A DNA stretch of 64,000 nt. Origin: Alteromonadales bacterium alter-6D02. GTDB lineage: Bacteria; Pseudomonadota; Gammaproteobacteria; Enterobacterales; Psychrobiaceae. Positions 1 through 8,432 of the stretch are shown piece after piece. The stretch lies in NCBI GenBank assembly GCA_002835545.1, contig PIZK01000010.1, forward strand, positions 153,155 through 217,154, in the 5' to 3' direction. Each line of letters opens with the position of its first letter. Position 1 is the first letter of the stretch. The translations under genes and the position numbers were made by a program. The notes under the pieces are model-generated. The model was not told where the DNA came from. It made no database searches and saw only the letters and a list, made by a program, of their open reading frames with translations.

Positions 1-1358
1 GCCTCTGTATTAGTCAAGTTGTCAATGCGGGAGGGCTAGAAGCTGAGCAAGCCGTACTAGCGGCAGATGGTGCGCTAAGCACATGGAGAAAAACTACAGC
101 GGCAACACGTTGTGAGCTTTTAAAGCGGTGGCATCAATTGATTGTCGATAATAGCCAAGATTTAGCACGCATTTTAACGGTTGAGCAAGGTAAACCTTTA
201 AATGAAGCGGCCGGTGAAATAGCCTATGGCGCGTCATATATCGACTGGTTTGCTAATGAAGCAATACGCCAATACGGTGAAACTATCCCAAGTCCAACTT
301 CAATCAATCGTGGTATTGCATTAAGACAACCTGTTGGTGTGGTATGCGCGATTACTCCGTGGAACTTTCCGCAAGCGATGATTGCTAGAAAAGCGGCAGC
401 CGCTTTAGCCGCAGGTTGTACTTTTGTGGTCAAACCTTCTGAGTTAACGCCACTATCTGCATTAGCGATGGCCTATTTGGCTGAACAAGCGGGCATTCCC
501 GCAGGGGTATTTAACGTGGTGGTTGGTGCAGATGCCCCTGAAATTGGTAAGGTGTTAACCCAACACCCTTTGGTTCGTAAGTTTAGCTTTACGGGATCAA
601 CAGCCGTTGGCAAGCAATTAAATCAACAGTGCGCTGCGACGATTAAACGGGTGTCGATGGAGCTGGGGGGAAATGCTCCCTTTATTGTCTTTGCCGATGC
701 TGATTTGGATGCGGCTGTTGCTGGCGCAATGGCTTCAAAGTTTCGAAATGCAGGGCAGACTTGCATTAGTGCTAATCGCTTTATTATTCATGAGTCGGTG
801 AAAGCTGCGTTTATTGATAAGCTACAAAATGAAATGGCAACGTTGGTGATGGGTGATGGTCTTGAAGCTCAATCGGCTATTGGCCCATTAATCCATCGCC
901 AAGCCGTTGAACGGGTTAGACAACTTGTTGTTTCTGCGATAGAGCAGGGAGCAAGGCTCCACTGGCAACAATCAGTCAATGATAATCAACAACCGTGTTT
1001 TTACCCACCCACCTTGTTAGAACAGGTGGAAAATACAATGACCATTGCTCAAACTGAGATCTTTGGTCCCGTAGTGACGATTCAAACATTTAGTGATGAA
1101 GCACAGGCTATTAGTTTAGCCAATGATACCGACTACGGGCTGGCGGCTTACTTTTACGCTCGTGACATTGGCACGATTTGGCGAGTCAGTGAAGCCCTTG
1201 ATTTTGGCATGGTTGGGGCAAATGAAGGGGCTATCTCAAATGCAAGCGCGCCATTTGGAGGAGTTAAACAATCGGGCTTTGGCCGGGAGGGTTCAAAGCA
1301 TGGCCTTGATGATTACAGTGAAATTAAATACGTGTGTTTAGGAGGGCTTGGAACCTAG
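1..1358 (+). CDS. gabD: NAD(P)+-dependent succinate-semialdehyde dehydrogenase, 5' end outside window
   Basis: Oxidises succinate semialdehyde to succinate in the last step of GABA degradation (cytoplasm). The reading frame is open from base 3, well upstream of the TTG at 138, and the upstream codons encode typical ALDH N-terminal sequence (...RCELLKRWHQLIVDN), so this is a 5'-truncated gene, not one starting at 138. The ALDH-family glutamate motif MELGGNAPF and the cysteine motif NAGQTCISANR (catalytic Cys codon 762-764) are both present. The C-terminal part (ANDTDYGLAAYFYARD, APFGGVKQSGFGREGSKHG) follows E. coli GabD closely, which is why the substrate is called. Other semialdehyde or aldehyde substrates cannot be excluded. 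The gabT partner, if present, is outside the window. Confidence 0.93.
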   Translation, partial: LCISQVVNAGGLEAEQAVLAADGALSTWRKTTAATRCELLKRWHQLIVDNSQDLARILTVEQGKPLNEAAGEIAYGASYIDWFANEAIRQYGETIPSPTSINRGIALRQPVGVVCAITPWNFPQAMIARKAAAALAAGCTFVVKPSELTPLSALAMAYLAEQAGIPAGVFNVVVGADAPEIGKVLTQHPLVRKFSFTGSTAVGKQLNQQCAATIKRVSMELGGNAPFIVFADADLDAAVAGAMASKFRNAGQTCISANRFIIHESVKAAFIDKLQNEMATLVMGDGLEAQSAIGPLIHRQAVERVRQLVVSAIEQGARLHWQQSVNDNQQPCFYPPTLLEQVENTMTIAQTEIFGPVVTIQTFSDEAQAISLANDTDYGLAAYFYARDIGTIWRVSEALDFGMVGANEGAISNASAPFGGVKQSGFGREGSKHGLDDYSEIKYVCLGGLGT

Positions 1359-1389
1359 CTTTGAGCCTCAAGTTAGGCTCACTATCACC

Positions 1390-1419
1390 AGTTGCGAATG
1401 GTGCTGGCCATCCGCAACT
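1390..1419. terminator. Hairpin between convergent gabD and msrA
   Basis: AGTTGCG (1390-1396) pairs with CGCAACT (1413-1419), extended inward by ATGG/CCAT across one mismatch. A smaller GAGCCT/AGGCTC hairpin sits at 1363-1380. Neither has a long T-run, so the termination role is inferred from position between converging genes. Confidence 0.4.
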
Positions 1420-1506
1420 TCATTGTGTCAATGCTTATTGCCAAAATGTCGTCTTTAATCGCTAATGTTGCCCTGAAAAACCTAGATTCGCGCGAGCCAT
1501 TGACGA

Positions 1507-1980
1507 TTAAATGTGACAGCTACCTAATCCATTTTTAGCGAGGTAATCTTGATGATACTCCTCAGCCTTAAAAAAGGTTGTTGCAGGAGTCACTTCCGTC
1601 ACAATGGTTTTGTCAGCAAAACGTGTTGACTGTGACAACTGCTGAATAAACGCTAATGCATCTTGTTGCTGCACCTGATCATGAAAGAATACGGCACTGC
1701 GGTATTGTGTACCAACATCGACTCCCTGGCGGTTAAGTTCTGTTGGGTTATGATTGTCAAAAAATACAGCTAATAATTGCTGGTATGAGATTTTTTGAGG
1801 ATCGAAAGTGACCTGAACAACTTCCGCGTGCCCTGTGGTACCTGTGCATACTTGTTGATAAGTCGGGTTATCGGTTTCGCCACCCTCATAACCAGATACA
1901 GCGTCGATAACACCGTCTTGTTGGCGAAATAGTGCTTCGACCCCCCAGAAACAACCACCACCAAATGTTGCTAATTCCAT
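1507..1980 (-). CDS. msrA: Peptide-methionine (S)-S-oxide reductase MsrA
   Basis: Reduces methionine-S-sulfoxide in proteins, a repair step after oxidative damage. The signature GCFWG lies at the N-terminus with the catalytic Cys at residue 10. GYEGGETDNPTYQQVCTGTTGH continues the family pattern (seen as two shorter blocks GYEGGETDNP and TGTTGHAEVV). A Cys at residue 155, near the C-terminal end, is the likely recycling cysteine. The 157-residue length fits the short MsrA class that lacks the N-terminal extension of E. coli MsrA. No signal peptide, so it is cytoplasmic. It is a single gene facing gabD, with no msrB alongside. Confidence 0.95.
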   Translation of the reverse strand: MELATFGGGCFWGVEALFRQQDGVIDAVSGYEGGETDNPTYQQVCTGTTGHAEVVQVTFDPQKISYQQLLAVFFDNHNPTELNRQGVDVGTQYRSAVFFHDQVQQQDALAFIQQLSQSTRFADKTIVTEVTPATTFFKAEEYHQDYLAKNGLGSCHI

Positions 1981-2500
1981 TACTATTACCTCGAACGTTT
2001 AGGTGTCTAGAAGTCTATAATTAATTTTCTCTGCGGTAAAGCTTTAATTGAGCCTGTGAATAATGCTTACACACTGGGCTAGTTACTTTTGATTATAGTC
2101 TCAGTAGTTAGCACTGGGGAGGTGGGCTGTGACGAGTTTTAGTTAGTTTTCGTTATTAATGGCGTGTAACCGTAGTGCTGAAGTACTTAGTGCGTTATTG
2201 CAATCGTGTTGGTGCAAGCTCAAAGAATGGCTACTCCAATTAAAACGAAAACTAGCAGGGGTCAGAAGTTATAATTGCAGTAATTTCAATAAGATGCTAA
2301 GGTTTTTTGAATTAAGCGGCCAGCTATTAGCAAACGATTAGTGTTAATAGGCTGGTACTAGGGTCGTGTTTTACACGAGTGAATATATAACTGAAGAGCT
2401 GGATGCGGCCTTATTCTGACTGAGTTGGGCACGTCCTGCATTGTGCGGGTTTGGCTCAGTCATGGGGTGCTCGACCGCGATTACATAGACAAAGGGCTTA
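1981..2500. other. 520-bp intergenic region without a supported gene
   Basis: It holds the msrA upstream region and the leader of the following membrane-protein gene. A 60-codon open frame (2159-2341) has no ribosome binding site or recognisable sequence. No tRNA, strong terminator or repeat was seen. Confidence 0.5.
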
Positions 2501-2938
2501 ATGATAGAACTTACACAAAGAGGTGCACAACTCATCTCTATTGGAGTTGTCTTTTTTCTCGTCGGTTTAATCCAAGGTGCATTGATACCCGCTGTAAAAA
2601 ATTCTCGGATGGCTCTTTCTGGTCACATGACTGCCGTTCAGTGCGGAATGGCTCTGGCGATCTTTGGTGTTATCTGGTCGCTGAGTGAGCTGCCTTTATC
2701 TTTAGATATTTTTGTCGCTTATGGTTCTGCAGTGGGGTTTATACTGATTTGGCTGGGAATAACTATTGCGTCTGTAACAGGTGCAAGTAAAGCGCTTTCA
2801 ATCGCTGGCGCCGGATATTCAGCAACGGTCACTAGCGAATTAACTGTTAAGATTATGGTACGTACTGGGTCACTACTATCACTAATCGCCTGTACTTTGT
2901 TGGCTTTTGGGTTACTGCCAATACTTTGGTCGTCGTAA
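2501..2938 (+). CDS. Small membrane protein resembling hydroxylaminobenzene mutase / styrene oxide isomerase
   Basis: 145 residues with four predicted membrane segments (about 8-30, 42-62, 70-95, 120-143). The stretch NSRMALSGHMTAVQCGM at residues 34-50 resembles the NPRMALSxHLEGxxNG pattern of HabA-type hydroxylaminobenzene mutases and StyC styrene oxide isomerases, including the His in the segment implicated in haem binding in the isomerase. Those families are close to this length and have four helices. Function is therefore suggested, not established: in this family, isomerisation of an activated aromatic inside the inner membrane. ATG 2501 follows AAAGGGCTTA. The neighbours give no aromatic pathway, so the native substrate is unknown. 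Confidence 0.6.
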   Translation: MIELTQRGAQLISIGVVFFLVGLIQGALIPAVKNSRMALSGHMTAVQCGMALAIFGVIWSLSELPLSLDIFVAYGSAVGFILIWLGITIASVTGASKALSIAGAGYSATVTSELTVKIMVRTGSLLSLIACTLLAFGLLPILWSS

Positions 2939-3090
2939 TAGTTGTGTAACAAGAATAAGTGTCGCCCAGCCGACATCTTATTCGGGAGTTGGACAAACCC
3001 GACAGCCTTACTTTTATAGTTAATAGTGGAAGTGGCCCAATGATTTGCTCATGTTGTGAGTGTTTAGATTAAACGTAAATTAAAGGATTA

Positions 3091-3570
3091 ATGATGAAAC
3101 AGATATGTGTATTAATGGTTGGCATTTTTGGCTTGTGTGCATGCGCTTCAAAAAATGCTGTGGTACCGAAAGGGAGCATCAACATCGCTGATCTTGATCT
3201 TAAATTTAAAAGTGTACAGATTGATTTAACATCAGATAAGTACAAAGGGGATATTGATAAATATTGGCAGCCTGTAAAGAAGACTATCCCGTCACATCCT
3301 ATGAGTGAAGAAACTTCTAGGCTATCAGGTTGCGTTGAGTTTTTATTTGTGGTCGATGAGAAAGCTAAAAATATCAAGATCAGCCAAGCGTATCCCGAGG
3401 GGGCGTTTGACCACGTAGCGACTCAAACACTAAAAGAATGGCGCTGGACGCCGACAAGAAAAAATGAACAAAAGCTCCCGGCGCTATTAAAGATTCAGAT
3501 GGATTTCGTTTCTGACATTTCTGAAAATAAACTAGAGGCGCAACAACATTGCGGATGGCAACACCCGTAG
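3091..3570 (+). CDS. Small lipoprotein with TonB C-terminal-like domain
   Basis: 159 residues. The N-terminus MMKQICVLMVGIFGLCACAS is a lipoprotein signal with the modified Cys at residue 18 (LCAC). The segment SGCVEFLFVVDEKAKNI ... AFDHVATQTLKEWRWTP (about residues 79-119) matches the TonB C-terminal fold pattern (GCVxVxFxVxxxGxxxx...FDxxAxxALxxWxYxP). True TonB has an N-terminal membrane helix and a proline-rich spacer; both are missing, so this is a TonB-like lipoprotein probably not coupled to ExbBD. ATG 3091 lies behind AAAGGATTA; a second ATG follows directly. It stands alone, with no TonB-dependent receptor nearby. Confidence 0.7.
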   Translation: MMKQICVLMVGIFGLCACASKNAVVPKGSINIADLDLKFKSVQIDLTSDKYKGDIDKYWQPVKKTIPSHPMSEETSRLSGCVEFLFVVDEKAKNIKISQAYPEGAFDHVATQTLKEWRWTPTRKNEQKLPALLKIQMDFVSDISENKLEAQQHCGWQHP

Positions 3571-3952
3571 CGTCAGAAGTGACTATAGCGTCAATAACTC
3601 ATTTAAAGTATTTGGCGCTAACCAGTTCATCGTATTCTTTAGCAATGAAATTGATTGAATTAGCGGCATTCTTTCCATGAATCACATTGGACGAATATCA
3701 TGTTTTAACCTCACCCCTCAATATTACCACTGATTCTAATCTTTTGATTTAACGTGTTATTTGTAGTAAGTTGTTGCTGCGTCGCATATTGTCGACGCAA
3801 GGCGCTGTAGACAATTTTAGTGTAATACATTGTGTGCTTTGTTGATATCTCCGCTTTATGGCGATCAACACTTAGTCGAGCAACGACAAAAAGCCACTCA
3901 TTGATTATGGTTAAGTCTCGGGTCTTATTTACCCTTACACGATGGAGATTGT
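3571..3952. other. 382-bp intergenic region, nothing recognised
   Basis: AT-rich sequence between two small lipoprotein genes. I see no supported gene, strong hairpin with T-run or repeat. It presumably carries the promoter of the gene at 3953. Confidence 0.4.
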
Positions 3953-4279
3953 ATGAAAGGAATCCTTGCACTATTGCTCGTTATTGGCATCTCAGGTTGT
4001 GCCTCGAATGATCTTAAGAAAAATGCAGAGACAGCTAACCATGAAAAAAGCACTGAAACTAAGAAAGAGGGAGTGCATGTTTTTGACGTTTTTTCTGATG
4101 TTGGGGGGTTTAAAAAAGAAGACCTCCTCACTTCTTATAAAGACTGTAAAGAGTTACTTGCTCAATTGAGAAGCAAAGATATAAAAATTAAATCGATTAA
4201 AGAAAAACAAGTGACAATTACTGGGGAGAATGGCTGGGATTTAAGCTACCTCTTTGAAGCTGGTGGTTGTTTAGACTAA
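3953..4279 (+). CDS. Small putative lipoprotein, function unknown
   Basis: 108 residues. The signal sequence MKGILALLLVIGISGCAS has a clean lipobox (ISGC, Cys at residue 16). The mature part is lysine-rich and charged (about residues 20-45) and ends in a short folded-looking region with two cysteines (KDCKELL and AGGCLD) that could form a disulfide. No family recognised. GATGGAG precedes the ATG at a suitable distance. A shadow frame overlaps at 3966-4169 and is rejected because it lacks the signal. Confidence 0.65.
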   Translation: MKGILALLLVIGISGCASNDLKKNAETANHEKSTETKKEGVHVFDVFSDVGGFKKEDLLTSYKDCKELLAQLRSKDIKIKSIKEKQVTITGENGWDLSYLFEAGGCLD

Positions 4280-4383
4280 GCCATAAACATTGCGTAAGCG
4301 ACTGGTTAGAGTCAACAGTACTCACTTTTTTCTTCGCTACGCAGTGTTACATTTTTCAACTCAAATTATATAAGGAATTATAA

Positions 4384-4680
4384 TTGAAACCGTATAAAAA
4401 TATTAAAACGAAACATTTAGGGCTGTTATTATTTTCCGCTAGATGTACTGCTGTGCTGGGTTTTTTAGCGCTAGGATTGACCTTGATACTATTCATATTT
4501 TCTTTTGTGAGTAGTCCTTTGGGTGGTATATCATTGTCTAGTATCAGCTTTGTCACTGCGATCCCTATGACTATCGGGCTGTTTGGGTGTTCGGGGGTTA
4601 TGGCAGCTGTTGTTGCATTGGAAGAAGGCTATAGGCAAAGGACTGAACTTTTATTAGATGCTAAGAGCTCCTCTAATTAA
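4384..4680 (+). CDS. Small two-helix membrane protein, unknown
   Basis: 98 residues from a TTG start; AAGGAATTA immediately upstream is a fair ribosome binding site and no in-frame ATG precedes it. Two hydrophobic segments (about residues 24-44 and 51-76) are separated by a Gly/Ser-rich turn, followed by a charged cytoplasmic-type tail (EEGYRQRTELLLDAK). No family recognised. It is followed 51 bases later by an alpha/beta hydrolase gene on the same strand and may be co-transcribed with it. Confidence 0.5.
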   Translation: MKPYKNIKTKHLGLLLFSARCTAVLGFLALGLTLILFIFSFVSSPLGGISLSSISFVTAIPMTIGLFGCSGVMAAVVALEEGYRQRTELLLDAKSSSN

Positions 4681-4731
4681 TTTACGGGCTCTAGTTTCAC
4701 GCCAAACAATCGAAAGGATATTTCAACCTTG

Positions 4732-5556
4732 ATGGCTCGTCTATTGTTTATAGGTTTGCTTCTGACGTTGACCTATTTTTCGGCAGGCGCTTATCTGCTA
4801 GTTAATCAATTACCCGCTTATTTATTTCCAAGCACCGAGTTGACAGTGAAGTCTACTGAACTTGCTCAGTTTAAAGTGACCGACCCATTCAATAACGAGT
4901 TAGTTGTTCGTGAGTATGGCGCTGCTGATGGCCAGTGTATTGTTTTTTTTCCAGGTCGACATGGCGGTGTTAAACGTTATGAACAGGAGTTAATTACCCC
5001 TTTAAACAACCGTCACTTTAAGGTGTTCATGATTAGCTACCCGGGACAAGATGGAGCCGCTGGGCATCTAAAGAGTATTTTGCAACTAGTGAACCTGATT
5101 GATAACGCCATACTCTCTATTGAAGTCAAGTGCTCGCCGAAAAGAACAATTTTTTGGGGCCGTTCTTTAGGGGCTACCCTTGCGGCGTACACGGCGCAGC
5201 GAGTAACAGTTCGTGGTTTGATTCTTGAGGGAGTCTCACCGTCACTGTCTCTTGCTGTTGAAAATTTCTTAGGGTCTAAATGGTATTTGACCCCACTAAA
5301 ACTCTTACCTATTGCTGAACTGTTGCCACATGATTATAAGCTCCAGCATTCTTTCTCTGCTTTAAATCAAATGCCGATCAATATCTTTCAAGGAACGAAT
5401 GATTTACAGACTCCTTTAAGTCAATTGCAACAACGTTGGCGTTATGGTGAGAATGTGTCATTGCACATTGTTAAAGGTGGCAGCCATTCTGATACATACA
5501 AACGCTCGTTAAGCGAAATGATGGCGGTTGCAACGCAGATGTTGTCACCCCAATAG
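4732..5556 (+). CDS. Membrane-anchored alpha/beta hydrolase
   Basis: About 274 residues. An N-terminal hydrophobic segment (residues 3-22) probably anchors it to the membrane. The nucleophile elbow GRSLG (within FWGRSLGAT) supplies the Ser; GTNDLQTP near residue 225 supplies the acid; GGSHSDTY near residue 255 supplies the His. FFPGRHGG near the N-terminus fits the oxyanion-hole strand. This is a complete Ser-Asp-His triad, so an active esterase, lipase or peptidase is expected; the substrate cannot be read. ATG 4732 is chosen, but a TTG at 4729 directly before it is nearer the AAAGGA at 4713-4718 and could also be used. Confidence 0.8.
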   Translation: MARLLFIGLLLTLTYFSAGAYLLVNQLPAYLFPSTELTVKSTELAQFKVTDPFNNELVVREYGAADGQCIVFFPGRHGGVKRYEQELITPLNNRHFKVFMISYPGQDGAAGHLKSILQLVNLIDNAILSIEVKCSPKRTIFWGRSLGATLAAYTAQRVTVRGLILEGVSPSLSLAVENFLGSKWYLTPLKLLPIAELLPHDYKLQHSFSALNQMPINIFQGTNDLQTPLSQLQQRWRYGENVSLHIVKGGSHSDTYKRSLSEMMAVATQMLSPQ

Positions 5557-5717
5557 CTGGTTTAGTGCCTTACTATTTATTAGCCACTGTGCAAAATCGT
5601 TCTTTTTGTTATTGTTATACTTTACTGATAAATATTACTTAGCCACAGCATTGATAGGTGATGCTTCTTCTAAACGTCTTTTGAAGGAAATCACTTTAGA
5701 GTCATAAGGTAGACCGT

Positions 5718-6260
5718 ATGGATAAAGTATTAAAAACGATGATTGATAATATGCCAGAGAAAACGGGTAAGGCATTAGGGGAGTGGATTGATATACTCGC
5801 AACGAAACATTTTGATAAACATTCAGCCGCTGTAAACTTTTTAAAGACAGAGTATGGCGTTACTCACGGATTTGCTAATACTATTGTGACCTTGTCTAAG
5901 GACGAAGAAGGTTCATCCCAAGACTTAGTGTTTAACCAATATCAAGGTAAAGAAGCGCTTAAGCCTATTTATGATGTTCTTTTGTCTGAAATAGCAAAGT
6001 TTGGTGGTGATGTTGTTATTACGCCCAAAAAAGCGAGCGTCAGTGTGATTAGAAATAAGCAGTTCGCATTAATCAAACCTGCAACTAAAACTCGAATTGA
6101 TTTGGGATTGAAGCTTAAGGGTGTACCCATTCAGGGATGCTTAGGAGAGTCTGGACCTTTTGGTACAATGTGCACACATCGAATACAGCTTAAGTCTGCC
6201 TCAGATGTTGATCAAGAGGTCATTGCTTGGCTATTAAGAGCTTATGAAGCATCCCTTTAA
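5718..6260 (+). CDS. DUF4287 and DUF5655 domain protein
   Basis: 180 residues, no signal or membrane segment. Residues about 10-55 (EKTGKALGEWIDIL ... EYGVTHGFANTIV) follow the DUF4287 pattern. Residues about 75-180 (FGGDVVITPKKASVSV, KQFALIKPATKTRIDLGLKL, MCTHRIQL, EVIAWLLRAY) follow DUF5655. The two-domain arrangement is a common family architecture; its biochemical role is not established to my knowledge. ATG 5718 is supported by the domain start only; the upstream sequence is a weak ribosome binding site. The DM13 gene follows 22 bases downstream and could share the transcript. Confidence 0.82.
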   Translation: MDKVLKTMIDNMPEKTGKALGEWIDILATKHFDKHSAAVNFLKTEYGVTHGFANTIVTLSKDEEGSSQDLVFNQYQGKEALKPIYDVLLSEIAKFGGDVVITPKKASVSVIRNKQFALIKPATKTRIDLGLKLKGVPIQGCLGESGPFGTMCTHRIQLKSASDVDQEVIAWLLRAYEASL

Positions 6261-6282
6261 GGGATAGTAAGGAAAAAGAACG

Positions 6283-6762
6283 ATGATGAAACTACGTTTG
6301 GTTGTACTATTGATTATCACTCATGTTGCTGTGGGGCTGTTTGGTTTTGCGGTTGGTATCTATACGTTACCAATATTGACCGCACCCGTATCACCGACCA
6401 ACAGTGAAGTTCAAGAAATGTCGCTTCAGGCTAATTTTAGCGCAGATTTTGTTACTGATTTAGCCGATAGCGATGCCTTGCATTGGGGCGAGGGGCAAGT
6501 CTCAATTGGGAATACACACATTTCATTTGAAGGTCAGCTCGCTCCCGGCCCTGACTATAAGTTATATCTGTCACCAGAGTTTGTTGAAACGGAAGCTGAT
6601 TTTGAACGACTTAAGTCATTAATGGTGCTGGTGGGCGATGTCAACACCTTTGAAAACTTTGTGGTTAAGCTAGACTCTGCGATTGAGCCGAATCAATATA
6701 ATACTGTTGTAATATGGTGTGAAACATTCGGTGAGTTTATCACCTCTGCTCAATACCGTTAA
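6283..6762 (+). CDS. Membrane-anchored DM13 domain protein
   Basis: 159 residues. A hydrophobic N-terminal segment (about 5-27) is followed by a periplasmic DM13 domain: GEGQVSI, FEGQLAPGPDYKLYLSP and the conserved VVIWCETFGEFITSA with the single family cysteine (in NTVVIWCE). DM13 domains have been proposed to act in redox or electron transfer through that Cys; this is family-level knowledge, not shown here. AAGGA at 6269-6273 supports ATG 6283 or the adjacent ATG 6286. It lies 22 bases behind the DUF4287/DUF5655 gene. Confidence 0.82.
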   Translation: MMKLRLVVLLIITHVAVGLFGFAVGIYTLPILTAPVSPTNSEVQEMSLQANFSADFVTDLADSDALHWGEGQVSIGNTHISFEGQLAPGPDYKLYLSPEFVETEADFERLKSLMVLVGDVNTFENFVVKLDSAIEPNQYNTVVIWCETFGEFITSAQYR

Positions 6763-6871
6763 ATAATTTGCTTTATCCAATGACCGTTAAGAATGTCAGC
6801 CATGATGGTGAAATGAAAAACTTAGTTTAACGTGTAATTTTAGCTGATATCTAGGGTATAAATGAGGGATT

Positions 6872-7768
6872 ATGAGTACAACCTATTTAATAAAATTAAG
6901 TTCACTTACGTTATTAACGTTAATTGCTTTTGCAGCTAATTCAATATTGTGTCGACTGGCTTTAGATAGTAATACTATTGACCCATCAAGCTTTACCAGT
7001 ATTCGTTTGTTATCTGGTGCATTCGTTTTGTTTATTATTATCCGTATTTGGAGTAGTAACCATTCGGCGAACGCGAAAGGAAGCTGGGTAGCGAGTTTGA
7101 TGTTGTTTGTTTATGCCGCAACATTCTCTTATGCTTACCTTTCGTTAGACACGGGGACTGGCGCGTTAGTTCTCTTTGGCTCCGTTCAAATAACGATGAT
7201 TTTACTGTCTTTAATTGCAGGCACTCGTTTGCAGCTTAGTGAGTGGCTCGGTCTCGGTATCGCTTTCACAGGGTTTGTCTATTTGATTTTACCTGATGTC
7301 ACCACACCCTCGCTGACGGGGTTTATCTTAATGACAATCGCTGGGATTTCGTGGGGTGTTTATACCTTAAAAGGTCGAGGGTCGGTAAATCCCTTGATGG
7401 ACACGGCTTATAATTTTGTTCGAACAATTCCGTTTGTGTTGGTGTTGGCTATTTTTACCCTTGATGATTTAATGCTGTCCTATGAGGGAGGCTTATTGGC
7501 ATTAACGTCAGGGGCAATTACATCCGGTCTCGGTTACACAATTTGGTATATAGTTCTTAGGGATTTAACACCTACCCAAGCGGCAGTTATTCAGTTGTCT
7601 GTGCCAGTGATTGCGGCTTTTGGTGGCGTAATTTTCGTTGCAGAATATATTACACCTAGACTGATGATCGCCTCATTGTTAGTACTTGGCGGAATCTTCC
7701 TGGTGATATTAGGGAAACACTTTTACACTTTATCGATAACAAATGCCCGGTCAGATGCTGATCGTTAA
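6872..7768 (+). CDS. EamA/DMT-family transporter
   Basis: 298 residues with about ten hydrophobic helices in two homologous halves, the EamA (drug/metabolite transporter) plan. Recognisable family features are the N-terminal FAANSILCRLAL, the SLDTGTGALVLFGSVQ turn in the first half and LTPTQAAVIQLSVPVIAAFGG in the second half. Members export small metabolites, including amino acids; the substrate cannot be read from sequence. ATG 6872 follows ATGAGGGATT. The gene is 108 bases beyond the DM13 gene and is probably a separate unit. Confidence 0.9.
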   Translation: MSTTYLIKLSSLTLLTLIAFAANSILCRLALDSNTIDPSSFTSIRLLSGAFVLFIIIRIWSSNHSANAKGSWVASLMLFVYAATFSYAYLSLDTGTGALVLFGSVQITMILLSLIAGTRLQLSEWLGLGIAFTGFVYLILPDVTTPSLTGFILMTIAGISWGVYTLKGRGSVNPLMDTAYNFVRTIPFVLVLAIFTLDDLMLSYEGGLLALTSGAITSGLGYTIWYIVLRDLTPTQAAVIQLSVPVIAAFGGVIFVAEYITPRLMIASLLVLGGIFLVILGKHFYTLSITNARSDADR

Positions 7769-7773
7769 TTTTT
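7748..7773 (+). terminator. Possible weak terminator at the end of the EamA gene
   Basis: CGGTCAG (7748-7754) pairs with CTGATCG (7758-7764) with one G-T pair and a 3-base loop, followed by TTAATTTTT. It overlaps the stop codon; the short loop makes it marginal. Confidence 0.3.
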
Positions 7774-7844
7774 GTGGATACGAGCGATCTGATAGTTTGT
7801 ATCGTTGTTATACTGCTGTTTTAAATACGGTTAGATAGATAGAA

Positions 7845-8315
7845 ATGGTTACCATAGAAGTATTAAATGAAGGACATGTTCCAGCAGTGCAAGCGATTTT
7901 TCTTGCGCCTGAGCAAGTTAAGTTTGCGCAAACATCTCAAGATTTTTTAGCCGATAACAATAATGATTGCCACCGTTTTGTCATTGTCTTTAAAGGACAG
8001 ATTGTGGGTTTTTTTAAATTGGTTCTCAATTATTGTTTAACGCATGATTTTTGTTCCCCTAACGCGATAGGGTTGCGCTCTTTTGTTATCGACCAGTCAA
8101 AGCAAGGTCAGGGGATTGGCACTCAGGCTGTCAGCGCGTTAGGTTGTTACTTTTCCACACACTACTCTCAGTATCATTGTCTTTACTTAACGGTAAACTG
8201 TAAAAATCCAGCCGCATTTGAATGCTACTTACGGGGCGGTTTTCAAGACACAGGAAAGCTTTATCTTGATGGCCCTGCTGGCCCACAGCGAATCATGTTT
8301 TTTAATCCCCTTTAA
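7845..8315 (+). CDS. GNAT-family N-acetyltransferase
   Basis: 156 residues, cytoplasmic. The acetyl-CoA binding motif A is clear: LRSFVIDQSKQGQGIGTQAV (about residues 76-95), with QGQGIG matching R/QxxGxG/A. Motif B follows as LYLTVNCKNPAAFECYLRGGF, shared with ribosomal-protein or small-molecule acetyltransferases (here cited as LTVNCKNPAAFECY). The substrate is unknown. It follows the EamA transporter gene by 76 bases on the same strand. Confidence 0.88.
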   Translation: MVTIEVLNEGHVPAVQAIFLAPEQVKFAQTSQDFLADNNNDCHRFVIVFKGQIVGFFKLVLNYCLTHDFCSPNAIGLRSFVIDQSKQGQGIGTQAVSALGCYFSTHYSQYHCLYLTVNCKNPAAFECYLRGGFQDTGKLYLDGPAGPQRIMFFNPL

Positions 8316-8432
8316 TCCTTAACTCAGGTGTTTTAGGTGAATGGGTTCGACATTTCATGTCTCAATCAGTAAACTCACGCAAAATTACAACATGAAATTA
8401 AATCGTTAATTTCAAATATAAGAGGATATTTT

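Noticed and set aside
2159..2341. 60-codon plus-strand frame between msrA and the membrane protein
   Set aside because: No ribosome binding site, no recognisable domain and Cys/Leu-rich composition.
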